NCBI RefSeq assembly: GCF_000721175.1
Contig: NZ_JOEZ01000008.1
Location: 124,001 to 188,000 of the forward strand
Direction of reading: 5' to 3'
DNA length: 64,000 nt
From: Streptomyces anulatus
Lineage (GTDB): Bacteria > Actinomycetota > Actinomycetes > Streptomycetales > Streptomycetaceae
In this document: piece by piece, positions 46,536 through 54,600 of the stretch
How positions within the stretch are numbered: the first letter of the stretch is position 1
Layout of the letters: every line of letters begins with the position of its first letter
The notes under the pieces: model-generated
What the model was told of the DNA's origin: nothing
The model's database searches: none
What the model saw: the letters and a program-made list of their open reading frames with translations, nothing else
Position numbers and translations under genes: made by a program

Positions 46536-47000
46536 GCCCGCTCCTTCCGGCCGCCGCGGTCACCCGCTCCGGGGACGACCCGCCCGCCCGAGGGGTTCGA
46601 ACAGCTGGCCCGCCCCTTCCAGTGGACACCTGCACCCGGACGGACGCACCAGCTCAGCGCCGATGTTGGTGCGTTCTTGGCCTCCTTTTGCCGCCCTTTG
46701 CCGATGCATGGCGCAAGGCAGGGCCACGGCAGGACAGTGCGTGACCGCCGGGCCACCAAGCGCCCCGACGCGCGCGACGCGCCCCCTCGCCGATCGTGAA
46801 CGCGCCCGCGCGCCACCCCCGCACGCTCCTCGGCTTTCCCTGCGTTCCCGGGCTTTCACCCCGCCCACCCCTCCACGATTTCACCATTCAATTGAATGCG
46901 CGATTTCCCCGGATGTCGCACGCCGATTTGCGACACCCGCATTTCTCCTTTTCACTCGTCACGTCCACCTCATTTACCGCAGGACGGGGAACAACCCCCA
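46536..47000. promoter_or_regulatory. Divergent control region with two dyads
   Basis: A 465-bp gap whose right part (46870-46990) is strikingly AT-rich for this genome. It contains a perfect 14-bp palindrome CATTCAATTGAATG (46885-46898). A 7-bp inverted repeat TGTCGCA ... TGCGACA (46914-46935, 8-base spacer) follows 15 bases later. Both lie upstream of the tiny ORF/serine hydrolase pair and are good candidate regulator sites. Confidence 0.6.
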
Positions 47001-47161
47001 TGTTCACCACGGACACCACTGCGGTCGGCGGGATGCCGGATGGGGACGAGGAGTCGGTGTTCGACCTCGTCCACCACCCGACGCCGGTCGCCGCGTTCGC
47101 CTCGGCGCTGGCGATGTCCCGCGCCCTGTCCGGCCTCAGCGCGACGCCGGCCCCGGCATGA
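47001..47161 (+). CDS. Small peptide coupled to a serine hydrolase
   Basis: A 53-residue ORF (MFTTDTTAVGGMPDGDEESV ... SGLSATPAPA) with a GGACGGGGA purine run about 10 bases before its ATG. Its stop overlaps the start of the serine hydrolase (ATGA at 47158-47161), so it is probably translated, either as a genuine peptide or a translation-coupling leader. The N-terminal half is acidic, the C-terminal half Ala/Ser/Pro-rich with no Cys. I do not recognise a family. Confidence 0.6.
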
Positions 47162-48216
47162 CGGACGCGCAAGCGGTGCCGGTGACCGCCCCCGGCGAGG
47201 ACGAGTCCACCGCACGCCTCCTCGCCGCGGCGGCCCGGGCGGTCGACGCACCGGACCTGGTGCTCGCGGTCAGCCGGAACGGGGTGCGCACGGTCCACAC
47301 CGGCGGCGGCGCGGAGCCGGGCCCGGTGGAACGGGAGCGGCTGGGTTACGAGCTGGGCTCGGCGTCGAAGCCGTTCGCGGGGCTGCTGCTGGCCCGGCTG
47401 GTGGCGCAGGGCCGGGTGCGGTACGCGGACCGGGCGGCGGACCTGCTGGCCCCTGGCCTCCCGGTGCACCCGGCGGTGCGCCGGATCACGCTGCGCCATC
47501 TGCTCACCCACACCTCGGGGCTGCCGGGCCTGCCCGCCGACTTCTACCCGCAGGCGGTGCCCCGCTGGTCGACCGACCCGTACGGCGGCTACCCGGCCGA
47601 CCGGGTGGTCCGGGCCTTCCTGCGGGCCCGTCCGCGCCACCTGCCCGGGACCCGCTGGCACTACTCGGACTTCGCCGTCTCGGTCCTCGGCCACTCCCTG
47701 GCGGCGGCCACCGGGACCCCGTGGGAGGTCCTGCTGCACCAGCAGGTGCTGGCCCCGCTGCACCTGGACGCGACCCGGGTGCGCCCGGGGCCGGAGGGCA
47801 CGGACGCGGTGGGCCACCGCCGCGACGGGGCGCCGGTGCCCGCGCTGGACACCGGGGGCTTCGCGGCGGCGGGTGCGGTGCGGGCGACCCCGCTGGACCT
47901 GCTGACGTTCCTGGAGGCGCACCTGGGCGGGCCCGAACCCTTGGACCCGACGCTGAGCGCGGCGCTCACCGACGTGTGCCGCCCGCTGCTCCGGCGCGGC
48001 TGGCGGCACGCGCACACCCACACCCTCACGTGGTTCCAGCACCCGTCCCCGTACGGTCCGGTCCTCTTCCACGCCGGAGCGACGCTCGGTCAGCAGGCGT
48101 TCCTGGGCCTCCGCCCGGACACGGGTCTGGCGGTGGCGGCGACGGCGACGCGGCGGGTGCACCGGGGGGACACGTTCGTCGCGACGGCCTACGGGCTGCT
48201 GACGGAAACGCCGTAG
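47158..48216 (+). CDS. Serine hydrolase (class C beta-lactamase/DD-peptidase fold)
   Basis: A 352-residue beta-lactamase-related serine hydrolase. The SxxK motif is SASK in ELGSASKPFAGLLL; the second motif is YSD (usually YxN) in WHYSDFAVSVLG; the third is HAG in LFHAGATLG. No signal peptide is present, so it acts in the cytoplasm unless exported by another route. Substrates of such enzymes include esters, D-peptides and peptidoglycan fragments. It is coupled to the upstream small ORF and convergent with rsmI (stops 5 bases apart). Confidence 0.88.
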   Translation: MTDAQAVPVTAPGEDESTARLLAAAARAVDAPDLVLAVSRNGVRTVHTGGGAEPGPVERERLGYELGSASKPFAGLLLARLVAQGRVRYADRAADLLAPGLPVHPAVRRITLRHLLTHTSGLPGLPADFYPQAVPRWSTDPYGGYPADRVVRAFLRARPRHLPGTRWHYSDFAVSVLGHSLAAATGTPWEVLLHQQVLAPLHLDATRVRPGPEGTDAVGHRRDGAPVPALDTGGFAAAGAVRATPLDLLTFLEAHLGGPEPLDPTLSAALTDVCRPLLRRGWRHAHTHTLTWFQHPSPYGPVLFHAGATLGQQAFLGLRPDTGLAVAATATRRVHRGDTFVATAYGLLTETP

Positions 48217-48221
48217 GAGCC

Positions 48222-49103
48222 TTACGGCCTGGGCGGGGCCTTCTCCGCGTTCTTGGCGGCCACCACCGCGTCGAACACGTCCCGCTTCGGCAGCCCGGCG
48301 GCGGCGGCGACAGCGGCGATGGCCTCCTTGCGCCGCTCCCCCGCCTCCTCGCGCACCCGCACGCGCCGCACGAGCTCCTCGGCGTCCAGTCCCTCGTCGC
48401 CGGAGTCGCAGGCGCCTTCCACGACGACGGTGATCTCGCCCCGCACCCCGTCGGCGGCCCACACGGCAAGCTCGCCGAGCGGACCGCGCTTGACCTCCTC
48501 GTACGTCTTGGTCAGCTCGCGGCAGACGGCGGCGCGGCGCTCGGCGCCGAAGACCTCGGCCATGGCGGCGAGGGTGTCGTCGAGCCGGTGCGGGGCTTCG
48601 AAGAAGACCATCGTGCGCCGCTCGTCCCCGACCTCGCGGAGCTTGGAGAGCCGTTCACCGGCTTTGCGCGGCAGGAACCCCTCGAAGCAGAAGCGGTCGA
48701 CGGGCAGACCGGACAGGGCAAGGGCGGTCAGTACGGCGCTGGGCCCCGGGACGGCGGTGACGCGGATGTCCCGCTCCACGGCGGCGGCGACGAGCCGGTA
48801 CCCGGGGTCGGAGACGGACGGCATCCCGGCATCCGTGACGAGGAGCACCCGAGCGCCCCCGGCCAGTGCCTCCACCAGCTCCGGCGTACGGGCGGACTCG
48901 TTCCCCTCGAAGTAGGAGACGACACGCCCCGAGGTGTGGATGCCGAGCGCCTGGGTGAGCCGGCGCAACCGCCGGGTGTCCTCGGCGGCGACGACGTCGG
49001 CCCGCTCCAGTTCGGCGGCGAGGCGTGGCGGGGCGTCCGCCACGTCACCGATGGGGGTTCCTGCGAGCACGAGCGTTCCAGTCGTTCCAGTCACATCGGC
49101 CAT
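48222..49103 (-). CDS. rsmI: 16S rRNA (C1402) 2'-O-methyltransferase
   Basis: A 293-residue RsmI of the tetrapyrrole-methylase fold. Motifs: VLAGTPIGDVADAPPRLAAE, AEDTRRLRRLTQALGI, VTDAGMPSVSDPGYRLV and FCFEGFLPRKAGER. It modifies C1402 in the decoding centre. The ATG at 49103 is 53 bases from the divergent pmt start. The C-terminal HTH-like part (AAVAAAAGLPKRDVFDAVV) is normal. Confidence 0.95.
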   Translation of the reverse strand: MADVTGTTGTLVLAGTPIGDVADAPPRLAAELERADVVAAEDTRRLRRLTQALGIHTSGRVVSYFEGNESARTPELVEALAGGARVLLVTDAGMPSVSDPGYRLVAAAVERDIRVTAVPGPSAVLTALALSGLPVDRFCFEGFLPRKAGERLSKLREVGDERRTMVFFEAPHRLDDTLAAMAEVFGAERRAAVCRELTKTYEEVKRGPLGELAVWAADGVRGEITVVVEGACDSGDEGLDAEELVRRVRVREEAGERRKEAIAAVAAAAGLPKRDVFDAVVAAKNAEKAPPRP

Positions 49104-49156
49104 CCTCGCAGCACGGGCAGCGCCCTTCGCACAGATGCGTTCCCTACGATGGCGCG

Positions 49157-50923
49157 GTGACGAGTACCGCACCCGAGACCCAGCGGGGCCAGGACGCCGG
49201 GGACCCGCTCGGCGAGCAGCCGACCTCCTGGCAACGGCGGCTGCGCCGCTTCGGCCATGTTCCCCGCCCGGAGCCTTCGCTCCGCGACCGGCTGGACCCG
49301 CCGTACACGCGGCCGGGGCGCCAGCTGTGGTCGGTGCTCGCGATCCCTCCGCCCGTGGCCGACCGGCTGGTGCGGTGGTCCGGCTGGGGCGGCCCGCTGC
49401 TGGTGACGCTGGTCGCCGGGCTGCTGCGCTTCTGGAAGCTGGACCAGCCGCACGCGGTGATATTCGACGAGACGTATTACGCGAAGGACGCGTGGGCGCT
49501 GGTCAACCAGGGGTACGAGGGGTCCTGGCCCAAGGACGTCGACAAGCTGATCCTGAAGGACCCGTCCTCCGTCCCGGTCCCGACCGACCCGGGCTATGTG
49601 GTGCACCCGCCGGTGGGCAAGTGGATCATCGGGTTGGGCGAGCAGATGTTCGGCTTCACGCCGTTCGGCTGGCGCTTCATGGTGGCGGTGCTCGGCACGG
49701 TCTCGGTACTCCTCCTCTGCCGGATCGGCCGCCGGCTGTTCCGCTCCACGTTCCTGGGCTGTCTGGCGGGCCTGCTGCTCGCGGTGGACGGGCTGCACTT
49801 CGTGATGAGCCGGACCGCGCTGCTCGACCTGATCGTCATGTTCTTCGTGCTGGCCGCGTTCGGCTGCCTGGTGGTGGACCGGGACCGCGCCCGGCGCAGG
49901 CTCTCCGACGGGCTGCCGGTGGACGAGGAGGGGGTGCTGCGCCCGGACGCCGAGGTCGCGGAGACCCTGCGCCTGGGGTGGCGGCCATGGCGGCTCGCGG
50001 CGGGCGTGCTGCTGGGCCTGGCCTTCGCCACGAAGTGGAACGGCCTGTACGTCCTGGCCGCGTTCGGCCTGATGACGGTGTTGTGGGACGTCGGGGCGCG
50101 GCGCACGGCGGGCGCGGTGCACCCGTACCAGGCGGTGCTGCGCCGCGATCTGATCCCCGCCTTCGTCTCCACGGTGCCGGTCGCGATTCTCACGTACGTC
50201 GTGTCCTGGACCGGCTGGATCGTCACGGACAAGGGCTACTACCGCGACTGGGCGGCCACCGAGGGCAAGGACTCCTCCTGGAGCTGGCTGCCGGACTGGC
50301 TGCGCAGCCTGTGGCACTACGAGAACCAGGTGTACGACTTCCACGTCGGCCTGACCTCGGGCCACACGTACGAGTCCAACCCGTGGAGCTGGCTCGTGCT
50401 GGGCCGGCCGGTCTCGTACTTCTACGAGGAGCAGGCCGGCTGCAAGGAGTCGGCGACCGGCAAGTGCGCCGCCGAGGTCCTCGCCATCGGCACCCCGCTG
50501 CTGTGGTGGCTGGCGTGCCTGGCCCTCGCGTACGTGCTCTGGCGCTGGTTCTTCCGCCGCGACTGGCGGGCCGGCGCGATCGCCTGCGGTGTGGTGGCGG
50601 GCTGGCTGCCCTGGTTCTTCTACCAGGAGCGCACGATCTTCCTCTTCTACGCGGTGGTGTTCGTCCCGTTCCTCTGCCTGGCCGTGACGATGATGCTGGG
50701 CGCGATCCTGGGCCCGGCGGCGAACGCGGGCACCCGGGCCGAACTGGGCCTCGCCCCCCAGGACCCCACCGGCGAACGCCGCCGGACGCTGGGGGCGATC
50801 GCGGTGGGCGTGCTGGTGCTCCTGATCATCTGGAACTTCATCTATTTTTGGCCGCTGTTCACGGGGACCTCGATCCCGGAGGACCTGTGGCGGGCCCGGA
50901 TGTGGCTGGACACGTGGGTGTAG
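49157..50923 (+). CDS. pmt: Protein O-mannosyltransferase (PMT family)
   Basis: A 588-residue polytopic membrane glycosyltransferase (GT39) that transfers mannose from polyprenyl-phosphate-mannose to exported proteins. The catalytic Asp-Glu lies in VIFDETYYAKDAW just after the first helix, and 10-11 further helices follow (for example LVIGTPLLWWLACLALAYV-type segments). GTG start at 49157. Its S. coelicolor counterpart is required for lipoprotein/phosphate-binding-protein glycosylation and phage phiC31 infection. Divergent from rsmI, as in that species. Confidence 0.93.
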   Translation: MTSTAPETQRGQDAGDPLGEQPTSWQRRLRRFGHVPRPEPSLRDRLDPPYTRPGRQLWSVLAIPPPVADRLVRWSGWGGPLLVTLVAGLLRFWKLDQPHAVIFDETYYAKDAWALVNQGYEGSWPKDVDKLILKDPSSVPVPTDPGYVVHPPVGKWIIGLGEQMFGFTPFGWRFMVAVLGTVSVLLLCRIGRRLFRSTFLGCLAGLLLAVDGLHFVMSRTALLDLIVMFFVLAAFGCLVVDRDRARRRLSDGLPVDEEGVLRPDAEVAETLRLGWRPWRLAAGVLLGLAFATKWNGLYVLAAFGLMTVLWDVGARRTAGAVHPYQAVLRRDLIPAFVSTVPVAILTYVVSWTGWIVTDKGYYRDWAATEGKDSSWSWLPDWLRSLWHYENQVYDFHVGLTSGHTYESNPWSWLVLGRPVSYFYEEQAGCKESATGKCAAEVLAIGTPLLWWLACLALAYVLWRWFFRRDWRAGAIACGVVAGWLPWFFYQERTIFLFYAVVFVPFLCLAVTMMLGAILGPAANAGTRAELGLAPQDPTGERRRTLGAIAVGVLVLLIIWNFIYFWPLFTGTSIPEDLWRARMWLDTWV

Positions 50924-51036
50924 GCGCCGCGGTGTGACGGGAGCCAGAGGCCGAAATGCGGGCGGGCCATCCCCACAAGCAGGCCGATAATCAGCAGAAT
51001 AAGTCCAAGGACAATCATTTTCTTTCCCATCGTCAA
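50842..51036 (-). pseudogene. Possible truncated small membrane protein (DUF6131-like), antisense to pmt end
   Basis: A 64-codon frame begins (from about 51030) with MGKKMIVLGLILLIIGLLVG, which matches the first helix of a small two-helix membrane protein family frequent in Streptomyces. The second helix expected after it is absent: the sequence continues as hydrophilic residues antisense to the last 82 bases of pmt. Probably a fragment, though a very short peptide could still be made. Confidence 0.5.
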
Positions 51037-51167
51037 GTCGGTTCAGACGCGTATGCGCCTGCACTTCACAACGGCCTCAGTGCACCCACCGGAACGTCCC
51101 GGCTCCGAATGCCGCCAGGACCTCGTCGCGAAGGTCCTAGTGCCCGGCAATTCGGCACTCACACATT

Positions 51168-51680
51168 TCATCGAAACCATGTTCGTCGCTGTCGTGCCAG
51201 AAAGATCGCGGCCACCCCCGACAGGGTCAGGAACAACAGGGCGGCCCCTCCCGACATCCACGCCAGCAGGGCCGCACCGCCGCCCCCGACATCGGCGTCA
51301 CGGGCCACCACCCGCGGATCGTCCGCCTGGTACCGGACGGTCATGGCGGCACCGACGGACTGCCTGCCGCCTCCGCTGCCCACCGGGAGATCCGCCACCA
51401 GGATGCGCCCGCCGGCCTCGAACTTCACCTCGCACTGGCCCGCCATGCAGGATCCGGCGGTGTGCAAGGTCGCCTGGGCCCGCTCGCCGCCCTGGAGGGA
51501 GCGCAGGTGCTCGGCCGCCGGAAACATCACCAGCGCCGACAGTGCGCCCAGCAGCAGGGCGAGGGACAGCGACATCAGCAGGGACGCGCGAGGCCCCAGG
51601 CTGTTCGCGCCGTCGCCGGCCGCGCCGCCGTTCGCCGGAAGCTGCGCTCCGGGCGCGCCCCCGTCCGCTTCGCCGTCCAT
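51168..51680 (-). CDS. Two-helix membrane protein with extracytoplasmic domain
   Basis: A 170-residue DUF3592-like protein of unknown role. Helix 1 SLLMSLSLALLLGALSALVMF, then about 80 extracytoplasmic residues with a Cys pair (GSCMAGQCEVKF), helix 2 ALLFLTLSGVAAIFLA, and a basic C-terminus. Comparable in layout to the protein at 19603-20073. Confidence 0.75.
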   Translation of the reverse strand: MDGEADGGAPGAQLPANGGAAGDGANSLGPRASLLMSLSLALLLGALSALVMFPAAEHLRSLQGGERAQATLHTAGSCMAGQCEVKFEAGGRILVADLPVGSGGGRQSVGAAMTVRYQADDPRVVARDADVGGGGAALLAWMSGGAALLFLTLSGVAAIFLARQRRTWFR

Positions 51681-51884
51681 CCGGCTCGCCCCCCTGTCCG
51701 TCGTGCCGAGCCGGCGTTACGCCTCCTCGGGTCCGTGCAGGGTAGGCGGGGCGCCGGGGTGATTTCAGGGGGTGATGTCGGCACAGCGGACCGGTCCCGG
51801 CTGCCTGGTGTCGGCAGCCACGGCCGGGGGTGTCGATGCCCTCGCGTAGGTTGAGCGCCGTCGCAGTCGAACGGGAGGCACACG

Positions 51885-52730
51885 GTGAAGGCATACGACC
51901 TGGGGTTCGGGGAATCCGCGGACGAGCTGACGGTCCGGCCGGGCAAGACCGTCGGGATCGATCTGCCCGATGCCCGCGTCGCCGGGTGGTGCGGCGGGCG
52001 TGCGCCCGGTATCGGGGCGGCCTCGTGGCCCCGGAGTCCTGTCACCGGCCTGCCGATGACCCATGTCATCACCCTCGGACTGCCGGAGGACTACCGGCGC
52101 AAGGGCGCGGACCTGGTGGCCATCGCCTTCTTCCACGCCGACGACCATGTCGCCGACGGCGTCGAAGGCGTCGCCGAGCTGCTGGCGGGCATCCCGCCCA
52201 CCGCGGAGCAGGCCGCCGACCCGTTCCTCGCCGAGGTGGCCGCGACGGCGGCGGCACGCCATCCCCAGCAGCGGGACCTGGAGGACCTGATCGGCGGCGC
52301 GCACGCGCTCATCTTGCTCACCGCCGAGGAGTTCGCCGCGCCACGCATCGGCCCCCCGGCCGACATCCGGCCCGCCGGGCTCGGCGACCGGTACCGCCGG
52401 GGCCAGAACGCCTGGGACGACAGCGCCCCCGAGATCACGGTGTGGATCGGCGACCGCCCCGGCGACCCGAACACCGGCATCGCCCCGGCGGCGGGCGGCG
52501 CGGGCGGCTATGTGGAGGCCTGGTCCTCGGACGACGAAGAACTCTCCGCGTTCTGGTCGTCCGAGGAGGGCGTCTCGCACCTCGGCGGAACGGTGATGCC
52601 CTGCCAGAGGCTGCCGGAGGGGCTGACCCCGTACGTGTTCGAGCTGGAGGACGGCGTCGGCGGGCTCAACCTCGGCGGCGGCAACGCGCAGATCGACCTG
52701 GAGTCGGGCGTCTTCGACTGGGCGCAGTAG
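51885..52730 (+). CDS. Hypothetical protein
   Basis: A 281-residue soluble, acidic protein without signal peptide or recognised motif. The middle (ITLGLPEDYRRKGADLVAIA, FFHADDHVADGVEGV) is helical by composition and the C-terminus ends in a Gly-rich block (GLNLGGGNAQIDLESGVFDW) of the sort seen in YwqG/DUF1963-like proteins, but I cannot assign it. An ATG after GGGAGG supports translation. It is followed 61 bases later by MITE copy 3. Confidence 0.75.
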   Translation: MKAYDLGFGESADELTVRPGKTVGIDLPDARVAGWCGGRAPGIGAASWPRSPVTGLPMTHVITLGLPEDYRRKGADLVAIAFFHADDHVADGVEGVAELLAGIPPTAEQAADPFLAEVAATAAARHPQQRDLEDLIGGAHALILLTAEEFAAPRIGPPADIRPAGLGDRYRRGQNAWDDSAPEITVWIGDRPGDPNTGIAPAAGGAGGYVEAWSSDDEELSAFWSSEEGVSHLGGTVMPCQRLPEGLTPYVFELEDGVGGLNLGGGNAQIDLESGVFDWAQ

Positions 52731-52791
52731 CCGGCGCGACGGGGCGGCCCGCCGCTGTTGAGGGCCGGCGACCGGCGGTGGACCGGGATCA

Positions 52792-52950
52792 CAGCCTGTC
52801 GGGTGGTCTTCGACCGGACGGCGGACGCGGTCCGGTGCGCGCGGTTCCCAGGCACCGAGAGGTCCTCGTAGCGGAGCTGCCAGGGCATCAACGCCGGAAG
52901 CGTGCGTGCCAGGGCGTGGCCCGCCCGGTCAGAGGTCACCCGACAGGCTC
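52792..52950. mobile_element. MITE copy 3 (159 bp), inserted at a stop codon
   Basis: Third copy of the element at 4998 and 6565, in the same orientation. It lacks five internal bases (GTCGG near position 97) and has one extra C; the first base of the left repeat is C instead of G. TCA flanks it at 52789-52791 and 52951-52953. The right TCA is the complement of the TGA stop of the minus-strand membrane-protein gene, exactly as for copy 2. Confidence 0.9.
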
Positions 52951-54351
52951 TCAGTCGCCCCCGCAGCCGCCGCCGCAGCTCGATCCGCAACTGGAGCCGC
53001 AGCCGACCCCGTTGTGCCGGTTGTCGTCGCGCCGCCCGTTGTTGCCCGGTGGCCGGGGCCGCGGGGGCGGGTTCCTGCGGCGCTCCGCCGCCTCGCGCTG
53101 CGCCCTCCGGTAGCGCTCCGCGCCCTCCTCGGCCTCGCGGAGCCGCTCGCGCTGCCGGGCGGCGCCGTCCGCCGGCTCCCAGGGGCCCAGCCCGTGGCGG
53201 CGGTCCGGGCGGAGCGGGGCGGTGGTCACGGTCGCGTACATCCGCCCCATCCCCTGGTGGCGGTGGTACTCGGCGCAGGCGTATTCGAGGACGACCTCGT
53301 CGCCCTCCGCGAGGGTGCCGTACAGCACCGCTTCGAACGGCTCGTGCTTCGGGTCGATGTCGTGGTGCCCGTTCCCCTCCCCGAACGCCGACCCGCTGCC
53401 CAGCAGTCGCGTCATGGCGCGGGTGTCGCGCTTGCGGGGGAGGTACGCGACCAGGGGCCTCGCCGTGCGGGTGCGGGCGTCCGCGCACACCCAGTGGCGC
53501 CCGTCCGACCCGGCGCGCACGCCCACGATCAGGGCCGGCTGCTCCTCCTCGTACAGCCGTCGCGCCGCCCGGTAGGCGAACTGGCCCCAGCCGCCGAAGG
53601 TCGTACCGGCCACGAGGAGCACCAGGCCGATGCGCTGCTGCCCGACCGCGTCGTACGCGACGCCGCCCGAGGTCAGGTCTGCGACCAGGCCGTCGGTCAG
53701 GATGCCCGCGGCGACAAGGCAGAGCGCCAGCCCGAGGTACACCTGCGCGTGGCCGCGGTGGCCGTCCGACTCCGGGACGCGGTCGGGCAGCGGGAAGCGA
53801 CGCTTTCCGGCCGATGCGAGGGCCAGGGCCCGCTGCCGGCGGCGGGCCCACAGCCGCAGGCAGCCTCCCGTGAACGCCACGGCGCAGGCTGCGAGGACGA
53901 CGAGGTGGCCGGCTGTCGCAGGGTGGTCGGTGTCGCCGGACCGGGCGAGGGACAGTCCTGCCTCCACGGCGACGTAGAGCGCCGCCGCAGCGGCCGCGAC
54001 CGGAACGTACCGGTACCAGAACGGAAGGGCGGTCAGCAGGACCACGCCCGGGTACCTCAGCCAGTCCGTCCCGTCCCCGGTCCCGCCGCCCCAGGCTCCG
54101 GACGCGGACGAGAGCCCGAACAGGAGGACGTACGCCGCCACCACCAGGGCGGCGAGGATCCAGCCGCCCACGACCGGGGCGAGCACGGCCGGGACTCCCG
54201 CCTTCCGCCACCGCTCGGCATCGGCCACGGGCCACGTGGCGACGCCGCCGGACAGGCGGGTGGCGAGACCACTTCCGGTCACGGACCAGGTGACGGATTC
54301 GCCGTCGGGCAGGATCTCGGGCGGCAGACGCTTGATGTGATACGCCGTCAC
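52951..54351 (-). CDS. Polytopic membrane protein with Cys-rich tail
   Basis: A 466-residue protein of unknown function. It has six or so hydrophobic segments in the first 270 residues (for example VLAPVVGGWILAALVVAAYV), a soluble domain with LIVGVRAGSDGRHWVCADA and YACAEYHRHQGMG, a charged Arg/Glu coiled stretch, and a tail of Gly-Ser-Cys units (CGSSCGSSCGGGCGGD). The GTG at 54351 begins a DUF3592-like start. The stop is shared with the MITE target duplication, so the insertion left the protein intact. Confidence 0.78.
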   Translation of the reverse strand: MTAYHIKRLPPEILPDGESVTWSVTGSGLATRLSGGVATWPVADAERWRKAGVPAVLAPVVGGWILAALVVAAYVLLFGLSSASGAWGGGTGDGTDWLRYPGVVLLTALPFWYRYVPVAAAAAALYVAVEAGLSLARSGDTDHPATAGHLVVLAACAVAFTGGCLRLWARRRQRALALASAGKRRFPLPDRVPESDGHRGHAQVYLGLALCLVAAGILTDGLVADLTSGGVAYDAVGQQRIGLVLLVAGTTFGGWGQFAYRAARRLYEEEQPALIVGVRAGSDGRHWVCADARTRTARPLVAYLPRKRDTRAMTRLLGSGSAFGEGNGHHDIDPKHEPFEAVLYGTLAEGDEVVLEYACAEYHRHQGMGRMYATVTTAPLRPDRRHGLGPWEPADGAARQRERLREAEEGAERYRRAQREAAERRRNPPPRPRPPGNNGRRDDNRHNGVGCGSSCGSSCGGGCGGD

Positions 54352-54554
54352 CGGTCCACCGCCGCGCACGCCCGTATCCCCATGCCGCCGCCCATGCCGC
54401 ACGCCCCCCGACGCTCGCTCCCCCGTGCGTTCCCCGCCAGTCTGCCCACGACGGTCCTCCATCACACGGCAGAGAGCGCTTTCCAGCCAAGCATTCCGGT
54501 CCGGTAACAACGCCGACACCATCCGCCACAGCCCTTTAGGGTTCCTCACAGTTG

Positions 54555-54576
54555 CCCCTTGAACATGTTCAAGGGG
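54555..54576. promoter_or_regulatory. Perfect 22-bp palindrome before the PBP gene
   Basis: CCCCTTGAACA followed by its exact complement TGTTCAAGGGG forms an uninterrupted 22-bp palindrome ending 24 bases before the ATG at 54601. It overlaps an alternative ATG at 54565. It may be an operator or an RNA hairpin that sequesters the ribosome site. A smaller CCCTTTAGGG dyad lies just upstream. Confidence 0.75.
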
Positions 54577-54600
54577 CTCTCCTGGGGAGGGGACTGCGAG

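Noticed and set aside
47001..47161. Small ORF as a RiPP precursor
   Set aside because: No Cys, no recognisable leader or cleavage motif, and no modifying enzyme nearby apart from the hydrolase; kept as a small peptide of unknown role.
54561..54570. GAACATGTTC as a LexA (SOS) box
   Set aside because: The actinobacterial LexA consensus is GAAC-N4-GTTC. Here the half-sites are only two bases apart and embedded in a longer perfect palindrome.
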